From Ophthalmolycus amberensis (Eukaryota > Chordata > Actinopteri > Perciformes > Zoarcidae): a stretch of DNA of 64,000 bases. The notes under the pieces were generated by a model. It was not told the origin of the DNA. It did no database searches and saw only the letters and a list, made by a program, of their open reading frames with translations. The DNA lies in contig JAFEUB010001051.1 in NCBI GenBank assembly GCA_024529925.1, forward strand, positions 1,110,501 to 1,174,500, given 5' to 3'. Positions 1 to 12,512 of this stretch are shown piece by piece. Both the position numbers and the translations under genes were made by a program. The number at the start of each line of letters is the position of its first letter. Position 1 is the stretch's first letter.

Positions 1-319
1 TTACTTACTTACACTTTTAGCATCAATCGAGCTTCAATAAACATGACTCGTCGAAAATAGAGTTTGAACCCCAAAAGTGTCTGTTAAAGAGTTCAAATTG
101 TCCAAATGTTCAGTGTGACTATCTATTGTTTGTGATCCTGACCTCCCCTCAGGGGCCCCTTTCCCATCTCCCCCTGACACCGAGAGAAAGGCCTTATTAA
201 AGGGCTGGGGGAGAAAAGGGGGAGACCCCCACCAGCTTGCTTGGGACGGTGCTTTTTTTTTTCTCCCTTTGAGACGAGCCCAGCTGACTCCATCACTCAG
301 GAGCATGACTTTCAGAAAG

Positions 320-320
<1 letters not shown>

Positions 321-352
<32 letters not shown>
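321..352. repeat. (GT)n microsatellite
   Basis: About 16 uninterrupted GT units, visible directly. It is a potential Z-DNA-forming, length-variable tract. Confidence 0.95.
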
Positions 353-353
<1 letters not shown>

Positions 354-2294
354 TGTGGGTAAAGAGAGAGATGGAGTGTCAGTTGTACAAGCCCATATTA
401 CAACTGGGACCCTCTGGAGGCATTGGACAGCCGTGCTCGACAGGATGGAGGCCCCCGAAGTCCCACAGCAGACTGGAGGTGGTGGAGGAGGGAGGGAATG
501 AAGGGGTACATGGGTCAAAGATCATCAGGACCTCCAAATGTAAGGGGGGTAGGAGGACAGGGTAGGTTGCTTTAGTATCTATTCAGTGTGGATCTTAAGT
601 AGAAGCTGTTTACTGGACTGCGTGAACTATTGATACTGAAAACCAGATAATAGACAGAGGTCCAATTTAAGATCAGGACATGAAGCCATTATGTTAGCAT
701 AGTGATTAGCACCAACACAGCTATTTGAAATAGGCCACCTGGTACTGGTTTGTCATTTGAATTAAAAGGGCCAGTGCGTATCATTGCAGGCAAGCATTTA
801 TTAGCAGACATTGAATTGAGTGTACAATCACCTGAAACAAATACTTGTAATGTTTTTGTTGGTTTAGAATGTCCACCATGTTGCACCGCCATGTTTGTAC
901 AGTAGCCCAGAACGGACAAACCAAATACCGGCTCTAGTTAGAGCCTTTCACCATTCTACATTACCTGAAGGCCACCGTAGTTCACCGTAGAGTTCAAAAC
1001 CGCCGCCTGAGCGTTACTCTACGCATTACCATGGTTTCGAACTCGGCCGCTCACGTTATTGCAGCACTGGAAAGGGAGGAGTGAGCGCCGGGTATTATGT
1101 TTGTTGCCAGATGCAACCAAATCCTACACACTGTGCAGTTTAAAAGAAATATGTTGGGGACTGAATAATTTGAAGGAATACAGTTTGGTTATTTTTGTTG
1201 AATTAAATGTTTTCATTTTAGTTTGTCTCCCTGAGAACATACGCTGTACTGACTGGAAGATGGATACCTTGAACAAGGCTGACAAAAGAAACCAAACCGA
1301 TCTCATGGGAAGGCGTGGAAACAAACACGTAATGTCCTTAGTACGGCATAGTGTTAACGTTGTGAAGCGGCTCTTTGAGAGTCACTTAACGCACACATTG
1401 TTACCGTGAAACAGTCGCGGTTTAGGCAACAAAACCACGTTCTCTCTTACATTTTACACTACATCACTTGTTGAGAAAGTATCAAATATTGCGTTTGCGT
1501 TGCGTTGACATTGGGCAGTACGTACCGAACGCAAAGAGCAAGAAATGTGTTCTCATTGCACGTTTGTCGTGTTTGGTGAGAGCGGGCTGAAAGACTCTCT
1601 GCCCTTTCTCCTAGAAATCTTTTTATGGTCATTTTGTTTGGCAAATCAGAAAATATATTGTTGGGAAAAAAAAATAGAGAGGCAGTGAGGAGGATGGTAA
1701 TAAGTGCAGGTTCCACATCCTATCCTTCGGTAAAAAATATTTGTTCTGCTTAAGTTATAGTGCCATACTTTTCACTCATGTTATAACATTACCATATTTG
1801 GATTCAATAAGATAAACAAGATTTGTTGTCATAATGTAAACACTTTCTTGTAATAATAAGGAACTGAGCAAATATTTTTTCTCATGATGTCAGCAATGCA
1901 CAGCTGTGTGTATCCTCTTATTCCCACTAAAGCTCTTTAGTCAGGGTTAGAGAAAGATCCTCCAGTTAAATGTCTTTAAAGTGAATCCTGTCATCATGCT
2001 TAGAGTTTCACACTCTTTCCTTAACCTGAAACATCTTTTAGTGCAAAAAACTAATAAAATGTGATGTCACTGAAGGTTTTGCATTAGAGAACATTGCATG
2101 ACTTTGCAGATGCGTTGATAAAAAAAGGGGCGTGGCACTCAATCTCACTACTGCTGCCAATCTACCTTCACACCTGTGACCCATCCCCTCAGCAAGCTCC
2201 TGCAGTCTATACACAGTGGCTCTACACTCTAGTCTTCCCCATGTTTGCTGACGTGGCACTAATGCGGCCAGCTTCTAGTTTTGGTCAGTTAGAG

Positions 2295-2480
2295 CCTTGT
2301 GTTTGCCTGAGCTCTGTTTAATCTCGTATTTTCCTGTAGCTCAGGAGCCTTCTCCACCTGCCTTGTGGACTTTTGCAAACCTCTATCCGAGTTCTGCTTT
2401 TGGGTCCAAACTCCAGTCTACACAACAGTTTAATGTTCAAACACAACGGAATTCAGGTCTTACATTGCATTGCGTTTATC
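2295..2480 (-). repeat. Interspersed repeat copy (GGACCCAAAAGCAGAACTC family)
   Basis: On the - strand this copy carries GGACCCAAAAGCAGAACTC, then TTTGCAAA, and ends near a CAGAGCTCAGG-like edge. The same motifs occur on the + strand in myosin intron 20 (about 42500-42700), and a looser version lies at about 8474-8545. Three copies in one window indicate an interspersed family. I cannot assign it to a class; a non-autonomous DNA element or SINE is possible. Confidence 0.6.
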
Positions 2481-2999
2481 TCGAGAAGTGTTGGTAGAAA
2501 ATAAACAACATCTTGTTGCTTGTAGAGAACATCTACAAACCCTGAAACTTCAAGTAAGCCAGTTGTTGGTTCCCCCAGCTTAAAACCACTATGTTGTTTT
2601 TGGCCTGCTTTACATTATGGTCCTTGACTTGATTTTCAATTTTTTTCCTGCACTGTTTTCCCATTTGGTTTGTTGGTCACCCTCCTCCCAAATGCTGCAA
2701 GATCCTCTGGTGCACCTTTTCCTGTCCATGTTATTTTCATCCTCATTCCTCAAAATAACAGCCACTGTCTCCGCAGATGCATCAGTACAGGGGTCATTGT
2801 CCTGTGATTAATGCATTCTCAAACACAGGACTTTCAAGCAGGAGACCAGTGTACTGGTGTTCCTGTCCAAAAGTATTGTTAAATTTGTGATCCGTTTGCG
2901 TATTTTACTTAGTTTATGTATTTATTTAAAGCCCAACCATGATGTTTTTCCTAAACCAAACCAACTGGTTTTGTAAATCCAACGTTTGTTTTGTTGGAA

Positions 3000-3080
3000 G
3001 TCATTTTACAGATTACATGCCACCACCACATATTCCGCTGTTAAGAGGTCGCAGTCATTTCATGTATTTCTGTGAGAATA
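3000..3080 (+). repeat. Diverged repeat copy paired with 4304-4384
   Basis: This stretch and 4304-4384 share the order TCATTTTA, ATTAC-TGCC-ACCA, TTAA-AGGTCG, CATTTCA-GTATTTCTGTGAGA with many substitutions. They are two old copies of one element in the same orientation. No coding content is seen. Confidence 0.55.
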
Positions 3081-3572
3081 CATTATGCATTCTTGTTGTC
3101 ATGTCTTTTGAAGAATTCACGGGTTTCTCTCTTTATAATGAAAGTGTCTGAAATCTGAAAAATCTTTCTCTCTGTCTGCTCTGAAGTCAAAAGGTTACCC
3201 AAACCTTAAATGCCAAATTACTACCAAAATGAAACAAATAAAACTAAAAAGAAGCAAACAGAAAAAGTTATTGAAAATATTCTTAGTGTTGTACGTTTTC
3301 AGAACCGAAGAGGAAAAATGAAATCTCTCAAAATTGTCAGGATCCTTTGCATACTCCTTCACACTCTTACTGGAATTCTGGCATGTGAAACACTTACCGT
3401 GCAGTGTAATACAACTCCACTCTTTTGGTTGGATGTTGTCAGAACAGGTCTAGAATATCTACACGATGTGAAGCAGCTGAGGACTGAGGGTGGCCCACGA
3501 TGTACGTATCAGCATGCAGCCAAACATGTGATTCTCCTCCAGAAGTGTAAAATCAACTCTGATCCGGACACA

Positions 3573-3578
<6 letters not shown>

Positions 3579-3620
<42 letters not shown>
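3579..3620. repeat. (CA)n microsatellite
   Basis: About 20 CA units, with one CACG interruption near the right end. Confidence 0.95.
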
Positions 3621-4303
3621 CTACCTTTCTCACCATAACCAAGTCTCAGTGTTCCAACCTGCATAAATCTTGTCATTTCAACCGTTTTACGTGCAAACAG
3701 GACCAATTACAAGAGCAAGAATTTATCAGCTGTCAGTGCACAGCAGCTGGAGGGGTCGGGCCAGGGGAACTTGCGAAATGTTTTATCACATGTCAACAGG
3801 AAAGAAGACCAGCATGACAAACCAACCTGACAGCCGTGTAGCTGGAGGTCCAGGGGTTGGACTGGTCGTACCAACTAGCTGATTTGTTACTGCTCATCCT
3901 AAAAACAATTCACTAGTTCCTTAAAATGTGCAATCAGACATAATGCCTCTTTATGAAACATCATAGATACAAATAAACCAATAGTTTATTTCTGGTAAGG
4001 TTGCACCGGTGTATGGCAACATCAAAACATCCATGACTACTGCTCTTTATATACAACCCAGTCTCATGGCAGTTTGTGCATGGACACACATTTTACATTG
4101 TTTTCTCGTCGCTCAGCACGACTTTCAAAAGAAATATTAGGTTTAGGCGACAAAACCACTTTGTTAGGTTTAGCAAAACAATATCACAAATGAGCTACTT
4201 CACAACGACACTGTAGGACACGTGGATGGCTTCAATTTGTGTCCACCAGTAAAAGGAGTCTCATTGACTTTCCTTTGGAATTGTTGTCATGGCGCCGACA
4301 CGT

Positions 4304-4384
4304 CATTTTAACATATTACCTGCCCACCAACGCGTAATTTGTCGTTAAAAGGTCGAGGCCATTTCACGTATTTCTGTGAGACCG
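4304..4384 (+). repeat. Diverged repeat copy paired with 3000-3080
   Basis: It aligns by eye with 3000-3080 over about 80 bases, including the block ending in GTATTTCTGTGAGA. The preceding 4139-4180 holds a GTTTAGGCGACAAAACCAC motif resembling 1419-1437, so the repeat unit may be longer than the aligned core. Confidence 0.55.
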
Positions 4385-6124
4385 GGCTGTTTGGTGAGCT
4401 CGCCCACCAGGGACATCTTGACCATTCTTAACCAGCATTTACTATCATAAACATAGCAGGTCAACTATGACTCTTTCTATTATGAAGGTTTGATCCATGG
4501 AGTTTTTTTGGGGGCATGAAAGCAAACGTCATTGGTCTTAATATGTGTCGTCTTGGGGCCTAGCATCCAGTTCTTATTATGCATCCATGGTTGATGTCAA
4601 TCCAGAAAAGCTTCTCTTTTTTTTAATTCAATACTCCAATTGGCCCATCCAAACAAATGTACCTTGCCTAATACTTCATGTGATACTGATTCAAATGTTT
4701 CCGCTTCAACTAACACGACATTACATGATGCAAGCCGTAGTGGGGTTTTTTTTCGTACTTACTTAGATCGAGACCTAATTTTAAAGACCTAATGTGTCAT
4801 GAATTGTTGGGAGAAAATTAAATCCTTTCTTTTCAGTATCAACAAGGCAATGTCACAACACTGGAAAAGTAACAAAATATCCATTCACACTGACTAAGTA
4901 ACCCAATAAACATAATTTTTAGTCATGTAGATAGTTTCTTTGGCTTTTACTGTAATAGGCTGTCTTTGTCTGTTCAGGTCTTAAGGTCAAACCCGAGTCA
5001 CGTTAAAATACTTATGTATGTCTGTCTTTTTAAAAAGTAAGAGGCCCACCACTATGCCAACGCTATTTAGCTCTATCCTATACTTAGCCCATCCTTGTGC
5101 AATAGCCTAACCTCAACATCTTCAAATACCCCTACCTCCACCTTGCTGAATCAGCGGCGTTGTCAAGAACAGTTTCAGTAATGCGTCCGTCATGTCTCAC
5201 AAACAAAGAGACTTTATCTTCAAATAGCAACCCACTCTTTGGGTTTTAAACATGTTTCCCAAGAGCCACGGAAAGTTGTTTCCTCTCAGTGTTAACAAAA
5301 TCCATAACCGAGCCAAACAGCCTCCTCAAATCACAGAAACGCATTCAGAGCTCTGGTGCCCCTTGGTTGAAAGAAAACAGGAAGCGAGGGGACTCTGGGA
5401 TGGGATGGTTCCCTTGTCTCTGGCAGTGTGTTTTGGCTGGACCCCTGTTCAGTCCTGGCTTTTCTAAGCTCAAATAAGCTACATTTACCGTCCTCAAGAC
5501 ACCAAACTGAAGATCATCGGAAGTGAGGCATCCAGAAACATATCCTCTGCTCTGTATTCACGACACAATATCCTGGCCTCCAGGATGCGAGGGAGTCGGT
5601 TTAGTTCCTGACTGCCATATTTTTAGTACCTTCCCCTCCTCTCTGTTTCCTCACAAGGGGCAGTTTGGCTTGTTTCTGTGTATCCCCAAGACTCCTGAAT
5701 CTGGCCCTTTTTTTTGTCCCCTGTCCCTCGTTCTCCCAGCTTCCTCTGTGAGATGCATAAACCGGCCTTTATGAAAGAAACCTCTGCTGTGTTATTGGAA
5801 TTGACAGTGGTTGAATAATGTTTTACACCAGGCAGCAGTTTCCGCCTGAAGCCATGCAGATCTAACGCACAACATTAATTCGGTGTTTCCCCCCCACGTC
5901 CCGGCCTTCTTGGCAGATTTTTATCACAACACCTCAATGGGGACCACTGTGTCTGCCTCTGACCTGACCCTCACACTACACGTCAACTGTCAAGGCCGGC
6001 TGTGTGTGCGTTGTGTGTGCACAATGTACGATGTGTTGGCTCCTGTGCCCAGGATGTGTTCAACAGGCATACCGATGACAAAAACAACCCCCCTGAGATG
6101 GTAGAGTCTGGGCTGGTTAACACA

Positions 6125-6390
6125 TGTGCCAATGGTCCACCACTTTGGTCCAAACTGAAATATCTCAACCACCATTGGCTGGATTGTCATTGGTACCAAT
6201 GACATTGGTTCGGACATTCATGGTCCCCTCAGAATAAATTGTAATCATTTTGGTGAATATTTCACTTCTCGTCATCAGGTCAAAATTTCCAACACTTTGG
6301 TTCATGATAAAATACAAAATATTACCATTTCTTTCAGCATCAGTTGTACTTTGTTTTTAGTGCTGTTTAGCAAATATATTAACACTCATG
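6125..6390 (+). repeat. Teleost-type interspersed repeat (GGATGGAT/GCCATGAAA family member)
   Basis: It contains the series 'aaatatctcaac', 'ttggctggattgtcattg', 'gacattcatggtcccctcag', 'gtttagcaaatatatt'. These resemble the 32560-32950 copy ('ttggatggatcgccatgaaat', 'aattagcaaatgttagcatg'). The family is familiar from teleost genomes as a non-coding interspersed repeat. The class is not certain. Confidence 0.5.
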
Positions 6391-7952
6391 TTGTACCCTT
6401 CACACGTAACATATGGAGTTTGCGGAGCGGCTGCAGCAACACTACGCTTCCACTATAATCAATTAAACTGGCTACAGCAGGCGGGAGGACTGCGTGTTAG
6501 TGGTGCGTATATGCACCACAGAGATCCGCTCTACAAACATAAAAATAGGCTAATCCTCTCTCTTTTTATTTATTTATTTTTTTTACACAGAAATGGTTCT
6601 ATTTTTTATCTATATACAGGAAATGACTTCATGACTGCCAGTGACCGTGTCGGCAAACAGTCCTCCATTGGGGATTCATTTTTTGGTTTCAAGGTGAAAT
6701 GCTTGGTGCTTTGTGCCCCGTTGACACTGAGAAGAGGGTGTTGTACTAAAATCTGTCCAGTAGCATGATATATTTAACGTAATCATCGGCAATTAGCATT
6801 GGTCTTATTCTATGGTCCAATGAGTCATATCTGCAGAGAAAAATCTCCCTGGCAAGCGTTGTGTAAGGACTCAAAACCAGAGTAAAGTACAAACACAAAT
6901 TTGTGGGTCTGGTAGAGAGACTGAACGGATGACAGGAAGAAGACCTTTTGCGGTTTTGCTTGTGAAAGCACACACCATCAATCTATTTAGCTGGGACACA
7001 GGGATCGTGAGCAGCCCCACACAGACTCCAGTTGTTTGCGTGTGGAAATGAGACAAACGGCTGTGTGTTCTCACATGTGTGCACGCATGTCTCCAAAGAG
7101 CGTGAATGGGGGACAGTCACGACCCTCCTCGCGCCTAAAGAAAAGGCTGAGCGCAGCATTATGAAGAGAGGTCACGACCCCAGTGCGATGAAGACAGAGC
7201 GGTGAATGTGCCGCACTGTTAGCCGAAGCCAAGCTAGGAGTGTGTGAGAGCCTAAAGGAGGAGGGACATGCTGGTGAGGGGAGAGAGAAAAGAGGACATG
7301 GAAGGGCCGGGGAATATCTGTGGTCTCACTGAGCCGCATGCCAAACCTTACTCCGGATACCAACCCGCCCAGGATGGCGAGTTCCTTCTCTCCCTCTCTC
7401 TATCGCTTTTTTTCAGAACAAACAGACCTGTGGAAAAATGGAATGTATTAATTAAAAACGTCCACATGCAGGTGGGCGAGGGTTCAGCCAAAGTTCCTTC
7501 AAATGTGAAAAACATGGATGGATTAGAGGCCAGCTCGCTAATGAAGGAAGGCGTTCATGTCGTGCGGTTACAACTGTTGAAAAAAAAAAGTCAGTTCAAA
7601 GAAACAGGAAGGAACTACAGAATAAATCCATAACAATAATGATATGGCTATCTTCTAATGTTTGCTCGGCCGCAGATTGAAAATGGCAACACTGATCCGG
7701 CATCATCAACTTGAAAGGATGGACTCTGAATTGAGTTGTCCTCATGTAGTGTAATTGCCCCATATGTGTATACCGTACTTTCCGGACTATAGAGCGCACC
7801 GGTATATAGGCCGCACCGGCCGATCGTTAAAAGAAAAAAGAATGTGTACACAGATAAGCCGCACTGGTCTATAAGCCGCAGGTGTCCCCGTTGAACGGCA
7901 AGATGCTTTTAACAGTACTAAAGTTGTCTTCTTCTCTGAACATCATAACATG

Positions 7953-8430
7953 TCGCTAGCTTCTAAGCTAATTTTAACATTACGGCCAATGGGGAAATGC
8001 TAACCGCGATTAGCATTAGCGAATATAATATATCTTCGTACATCTTTTCATGCAGACATACTTACAGACTAAGGTCTCTCAAGGCTACCAAACGGAAGAA
8101 GTAAAACGAAGCAGCGTGTCTTCTCATTAGAATCTAAAAGCAACGAGGCAAATTGTTGCTCGTAGCTTGTAGCTTCTGAATACCGTAGCTGTTGTGCTAG
8201 CAGCTAGCAGAGCTACAAGCAACAACAGTTACTGCCTCGTTGCTTTTAGATTCTAATGAGAAGACACGCTGCTTCGTTTTACTTCTTCCGTTTGGTAGCC
8301 TTGAGAGACCTTAGTCTGTAAGTATGTCTGCATGAAAAGATGTACGAAGATATATTATATTCGCTAATGCTAATCGCGGTTAGCATTTCCCCATTGGCCG
8401 TAATGTTAAAATTAGCTTAGAAGCTAGCGA
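7953..8430. repeat. 478-bp near-perfect palindrome
   Basis: The left arm 7953-8150 and right arm 8233-8430 are reverse complements over 198 bases with no indel visible. The centre (8151-8232) is itself partly inverted (TTGTTGCT...GTAGCTTGTAGC against GCTACAAGCAACAA). The outer tips read TCGCTAGC and GCTAGCGA. A third copy of the right-arm sequence occurs at about 9025-9165, more diverged. Confidence 0.9.
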
Positions 8431-8473
8431 GTCGGACATGTACATACCGGGTACCTACCGGTTCATGATGTGG

Positions 8474-8560
8474 TGTGTTCAAGGACCCAAATGCAGACTC
8501 AGGACAGCAGAGTTATATTGCAAACCAAGATGATTTATTTCTCTCACTCAAAAACACGCA
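8474..8560 (+). repeat. GGACCCAAATGCAGACTC-type repeat fragment
   Basis: It begins GTTCAAGGACCCAAATGCAG and continues through TTGCAAACC to GATGATTTATTTCTC. This resembles the copies at 2295-2480 and 42500-42700 in order and spacing of motifs. It lies just beyond the transposase stop codon, so it could instead be the native 3' part of the pogo element. Confidence 0.4.
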
Positions 8561-8580
8561 CACAAAAACACGCAGGATCG

Positions 8581-8891
8581 CTATTGATCGCTATCGCCTT
8601 CGTCCTCCTGTGCACTAAAACCATTGAAGTCCTCTTCTTCAGTGTCGGAATTAAACAGCCTCAGAATTGCTTCGTTCGTGCTTGCAGTCCGTGTTTCGTC
8701 TGCACCCTCAGTGTCACTTTGCTCCCGAGGCAAATCCGCCCTTGAGCTTGCGCTGTCCTCCTCATTGCGCTGTCCTCCTCATCTCGCAGCAGTCCAGCCT
8801 TTCGGAACCCGTTGGTGATGGTGGATTCTTTCACACTGCTCCACGCTGTTAGGATCCACTGGCAGACTTGAGAAAAAGTTGCTCTTCTCAT
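8581..8891 (-). pseudogene. C-terminal remnant of a pogo/Tigger-like transposase
   Basis: On the - strand, 8891 downward encodes 'FSQVCQWILTAWSSVK' followed by 'STITNGFRKAGLLRDEEDSA'. This is the pattern at the end of the DDE domain of pogo/CENP-B-type transposases. After a short duplicated GAGGACAGCGCA segment that shifts the frame, an acidic tail (ending EDEGDSDQ-stop, TAG at 8581-8583) continues in another frame. The N-terminal DNA-binding and catalytic parts are absent. The TA target sites of the enclosing element fit this family. Confidence 0.7.
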
Positions 8892-9480
8892 GCAGCGTGT
8901 CTGCGTTGCTCATAGCTCTGAATAGCATTTACGGCTAACTGGCTTGGCCAGTTGCTGCTAGCACAACAGCTATTCAGAGCTATGAGCAACAACAGTTATT
9001 GCCTCATTGCTTTTCGTTTGGTAGCCGTGAGAGACCTTAGTCTGTAATGCAAGTATGTCTGCATGAAAAGAAGTACGAAGATATATTATATATTCGCTAA
9101 TGCTAATCGCGGTTAGCATTTCCCCATTGGCGGTAATGTTAAAATTAGCTTAGAAGCTAGCGAGTCGGACATGTACTGTTAAAAGCATCTTGCCGTTCAA
9201 CCTTTTTTGTTAACAGTCCTAGTGAGAGGTAGGTCAAAGGTACTTCATCCATATTGTAGCGACCCTGTCAGTAACAGCTGGTAGCAGAGGGGTTGCTGGT
9301 AGCAACTGTTCTGTGTCGGGAGCTAGTAAATGTTGTGTTAGACCGGAACCGGAAGTTGCGGTTGTTGTTGTGGCGGAGGAAAGCTACAGAAAAATCTGTA
9401 TATAAATCGCACCGGACTATAAGACGACGCCTCAAAGCGTGGGGTAAAAAGTAACGGCTTATAGTCCGAAAAGTACGGTA

Positions 9481-10390
9481 ATTTCCTCTTGGAAAGTTAT
9501 TATCCAGCAGGACCAACAAATCCTGGAAATATAATACCTTTTTTTAATTTTACTTATTGTTGCTGTGTAAGCAGAGGAGGAAGGACGATGCCATTTTCTG
9601 TTTGGATTATTGAAAAGCTCCAGCGGTCTGAGGCTGACTGAGGCTCAGACGTGTAATTAAAGAGATCTGAAGAGGTCGTGGTTTGCCTGGGGCGGGGCCA
9701 CAGCACAGGGGCAGCGCTGCACTGGACAGATGCACATGCAGAGACTTTAATAAGTCACCAAGCATTGCGTTGTGTCTCAACACATCAACACGTCACAAAA
9801 GCCTCTGACAAAATGTGCGAACGCACTTCGGCCGAAGGCTTCTGTATGAATCTTAACTCAGGGATTGTGCAGGGTTTAAGACTTTTTAATACCACATGGA
9901 ATGTATTTGTAATGGCTTGCCAAGCGGCCGAAATGAAAAAGATCAATTCTTTTAATTTAATTTAAGTTGTGTCACTTAATATCCCTGAACGCGAGTGAGG
10001 AAGGCAGTGTGCAGGAGTTTTCTTATCTAATTTATTTTAAGTTAAATTAAATGTAAGAGGTTTATCCACTCAGTCCTTTTTTTGAGGAAACTAAAAACTC
10101 AATGCTTTTTAAGACTTTTGCAGAAACCTTGTACATAAAACCTACTGTATTGTATTAAATGTGCCTTAATGAGTCATATTTACTTGAGTCCCTATTTACG
10201 TTTTGCCTATAAAGCAAAAATATGAACCTATTAAATTTATAAATAGCATGTTTACATGTAATACATGGTTTTTAACATGCTGTCATGTAGTTGTGTGTCA
10301 GGACAGTTAATATACTATAACTCCTTTTATATACTATACTATATGTGTAACTGGTGTATATGTAGTTAATGAATAATTGCTAGACTTAAT
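9481..10390. other. Gene-free stretch
   Basis: AT-rich sequence follows the transposon. I see no splice-bounded open frame, no RNA gene fold and no recognisable repeat beyond short homopolymers. Confidence 0.5.
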
Positions 10391-10860
10391 ATAAAGTCCA
10401 GGTTTTGAACACTGTGAATGATGAATGAATGAATGAATGAAATTTATTTATAGAGCGCTTTTCACAGACATGACATCACAAAGTGCTTAACAGCAGAAAT
10501 TTAAAAACATAAAAATACCACAATGTGACCCTAGGGTCAATAAATTACATACACAGAATAAAATAAAATAAAAATAAGATAATAAAAATTAAAACATTTT
10601 AAGAGCAGGTCTAGGACATGGGTTTTTACTCAAACGCCAGCCTGAAAAGGTGGGTTTTGAGCTGGTTCTTAAAAGTATTCACAGTATCTGCGAGGCGCAG
10701 AGTTGCAGGCAGAGCATTCCAGAGCCTCGGGGCCACTGCCTCAAAGGCTCGGTCACCACGGGTCTTAAATCGTGTGCGTGGGACCGACAGAAGACCTAAA
10801 GCGTTTGACCTGAGAGTGCGGGCGGTTTATGATTTGCACATATGTAAAACATATGTAAAA
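10391..10860 (+). repeat. Interspersed repeat headed by (GAAT)n
   Basis: A (GAAT)n run at about 10413-10440 leads into 'atttatttatagagcgcttttcacagacatgaca' style sequence. It is followed by an open frame (10618-10977) with 'RVAGRAFQSLGATASKARSPR'. This arrangement is common as an interspersed repeat in teleost genomes and is not a host gene. The direction and class (3' end of a retroelement or a DNA element) are not settled by what is visible. Confidence 0.5.
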
Positions 10861-12039
10861 CACTTAACGAACACTGAAATAGTTGGGGGTGTTCTACAAC
10901 AGGAGGACGTTTGTCCACTCTTGCAGAGAGGACGAAAGAAGCACATGGAAACAAGAGAATGTCTTTGCTGTTATTAAATAATAGGAGCAACTTCCCTTTC
11001 ATAGTGCACCACCCAGTGGAAGTGGACCTCTTCTGACTCGGGCACCACTTCTTAATGGGGCGCTGAGTTCTCTGAAGTGAAAGGAAAGTGGGTAAAGGCA
11101 GAGCCAGCACCGGTAGCACCACGGATCAGAGCCGCCCTACTGTTCCTTCCACCTCTTTGGGAAAGAACTAGAGCCTATTTTTTCCTGCGCACAGTTTCGA
11201 AAACCACACATTTTCAGCGTGCTTAACGTAATCCCCGCTGCCCCGCAGGCAGTATTAATTTATAACAGCGGGGTGGTGGAAAAAGTGCCAGCGGTGTTTA
11301 TACGTTGCAGCTAAAGGAATAACATAAATCCTTAAGTAAACCTAATCTGTCTGTGATTGTAAACAGTCTGTCACAGTAATGGCCCCGGGAACAAATGAGG
11401 ACCTCATGGTGGGGCCTCAAGTAAAAGCCTCCTCACACACCGACCCCCCCCCCCCACCCATCCCTCTCCGTCTCGTATCTTACCTCTTTAAAAAACAAAC
11501 AGTGTCCCGGTATGGTCCGGTGGAGGAAGGAGCTGGTTAGAACTTCCTGCCTTCCCTCTGAACTCTCAGGAAATTTTGTTTTTAAAAAGTGGAGGGGCCA
11601 CTTCAAAACCAAAACCACCCGAACCCCCACTTTGTCTATCTCCACATAGAGGGGGAGTTAGGGATCAGGGGCCTGACACCGAGGCAGGCCAGGCCAGGAT
11701 CTGTGCGCAAGATAAGACAGGCAACAGGAAAGAGACAACCCAGAGCCCCGCACTCCCCGACGTGACAGAGCCACTATTCATTTTCAGGAAGAAAGAAAGA
11801 AAAACAGCATAAACAATATCAGATGCAGCATGGGGAAGAGGAAAGCGAGGTGGGGGAGGTGGGGGGGCATAAAAGGAGGAGAAGGAGTCTAGTGGGCGAC
11901 TTGACTTCATTTCGAAATGAAGCCTGTCTCTAGAATTGTTGGCCTGGATGTTGTTCTAAAACGAGAAGAACTCATTTGCCTGTCAAGTTCTACTGTCTTC
12001 AAATATATCTTAAAGCTTTGAATTTGAGCCACGACAGTG

Positions 12040-12260
12040 AATAATCGGCCAAACATTTGCCGCATGAACAGCCTCTGATGATTTGTAGTTCAGCATTTTG
12101 TAAAAGTTCCCACAAATAAACACTGCTGCAGAGTCAGCGCCGCCGGGCTTCAGCTGATTCCGCGGGATAATGGAACGAATTGGCGCCGCTGCAAACCCAA
12201 AACACTTGTTGTTGTCACCGCGCACATCAATCATTCTTTTCTCCCCATCGCCACACAGAA
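12040..12260. promoter_or_regulatory. Candidate conserved non-coding element
   Basis: The block is compositionally unlike its AT-rich surroundings: non-repetitive, with clustered TAAT, ATTA and ACAATGG-type motifs and several CG dinucleotides. It has no simple repeats or open frame with matching splice sites. This is only a hint; conservation cannot be measured here. Confidence 0.2.
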
Positions 12261-12484
12261 GCTGTGGACAATGGCAGGTAAACAGAGATGACGCTGGCAG
12301 AAGAGTGTGTTAGCTCAGGGCCGTCCTCTCCCACACACATTCCTAGCGACCTGTGTGTCTAGTTAAAGTGCAGATAAACGGCCGCGGCACCACATGTCAG
12401 CGCAAAGCAAACACGCCGGACAGACGAGAGCAGGAGGGACGATTAAGATCACACACATTCAAATGCAAGCAGTCGCTACACATC

Positions 12485-12512
12485 TGTGTGTGTGTGTGTG
12501 TGTGTGTGTGTG
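12485..12512. repeat. (GT)n microsatellite
   Basis: About 14 uninterrupted GT units. Confidence 0.95.

Larger units (their letters stand above)
1..7770. other. Intergenic region with degenerate repeats, no gene seen
   Basis: I find no open reading frame with a recognisable domain and no chain of exons with matching phases. The longest open stretches are under 145 codons and look random. The region holds GT and CA microsatellites and several old interspersed repeat copies, listed separately. A GTTTAGGC-ACAAAACCAC motif recurs near 1420 and 4140, which suggests two diverged copies of one repeat family. Confidence 0.6.
7773..9478. mobile_element. TA-flanked DNA transposon, pogo-like (Tc1/mariner superfamily), internally rearranged
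   Basis: The left end reads CCGTACTTTCCGGACTATA and the right end is its inverted copy with one change. Both ends are flanked by TA (7771-7772 and 9479-9480), as expected for Tc1/mariner target sites. Long subterminal inverted repeats follow: sequence near 7890-8090 recurs inverted near 9020-9205. The interior holds the C-terminal end of a pogo-like transposase on the - strand and an additional inverted copy of the left arm that makes a 478-bp palindrome. At about 1.7 kb, with only a transposase tail, the copy cannot be autonomous. Confidence 0.75.
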
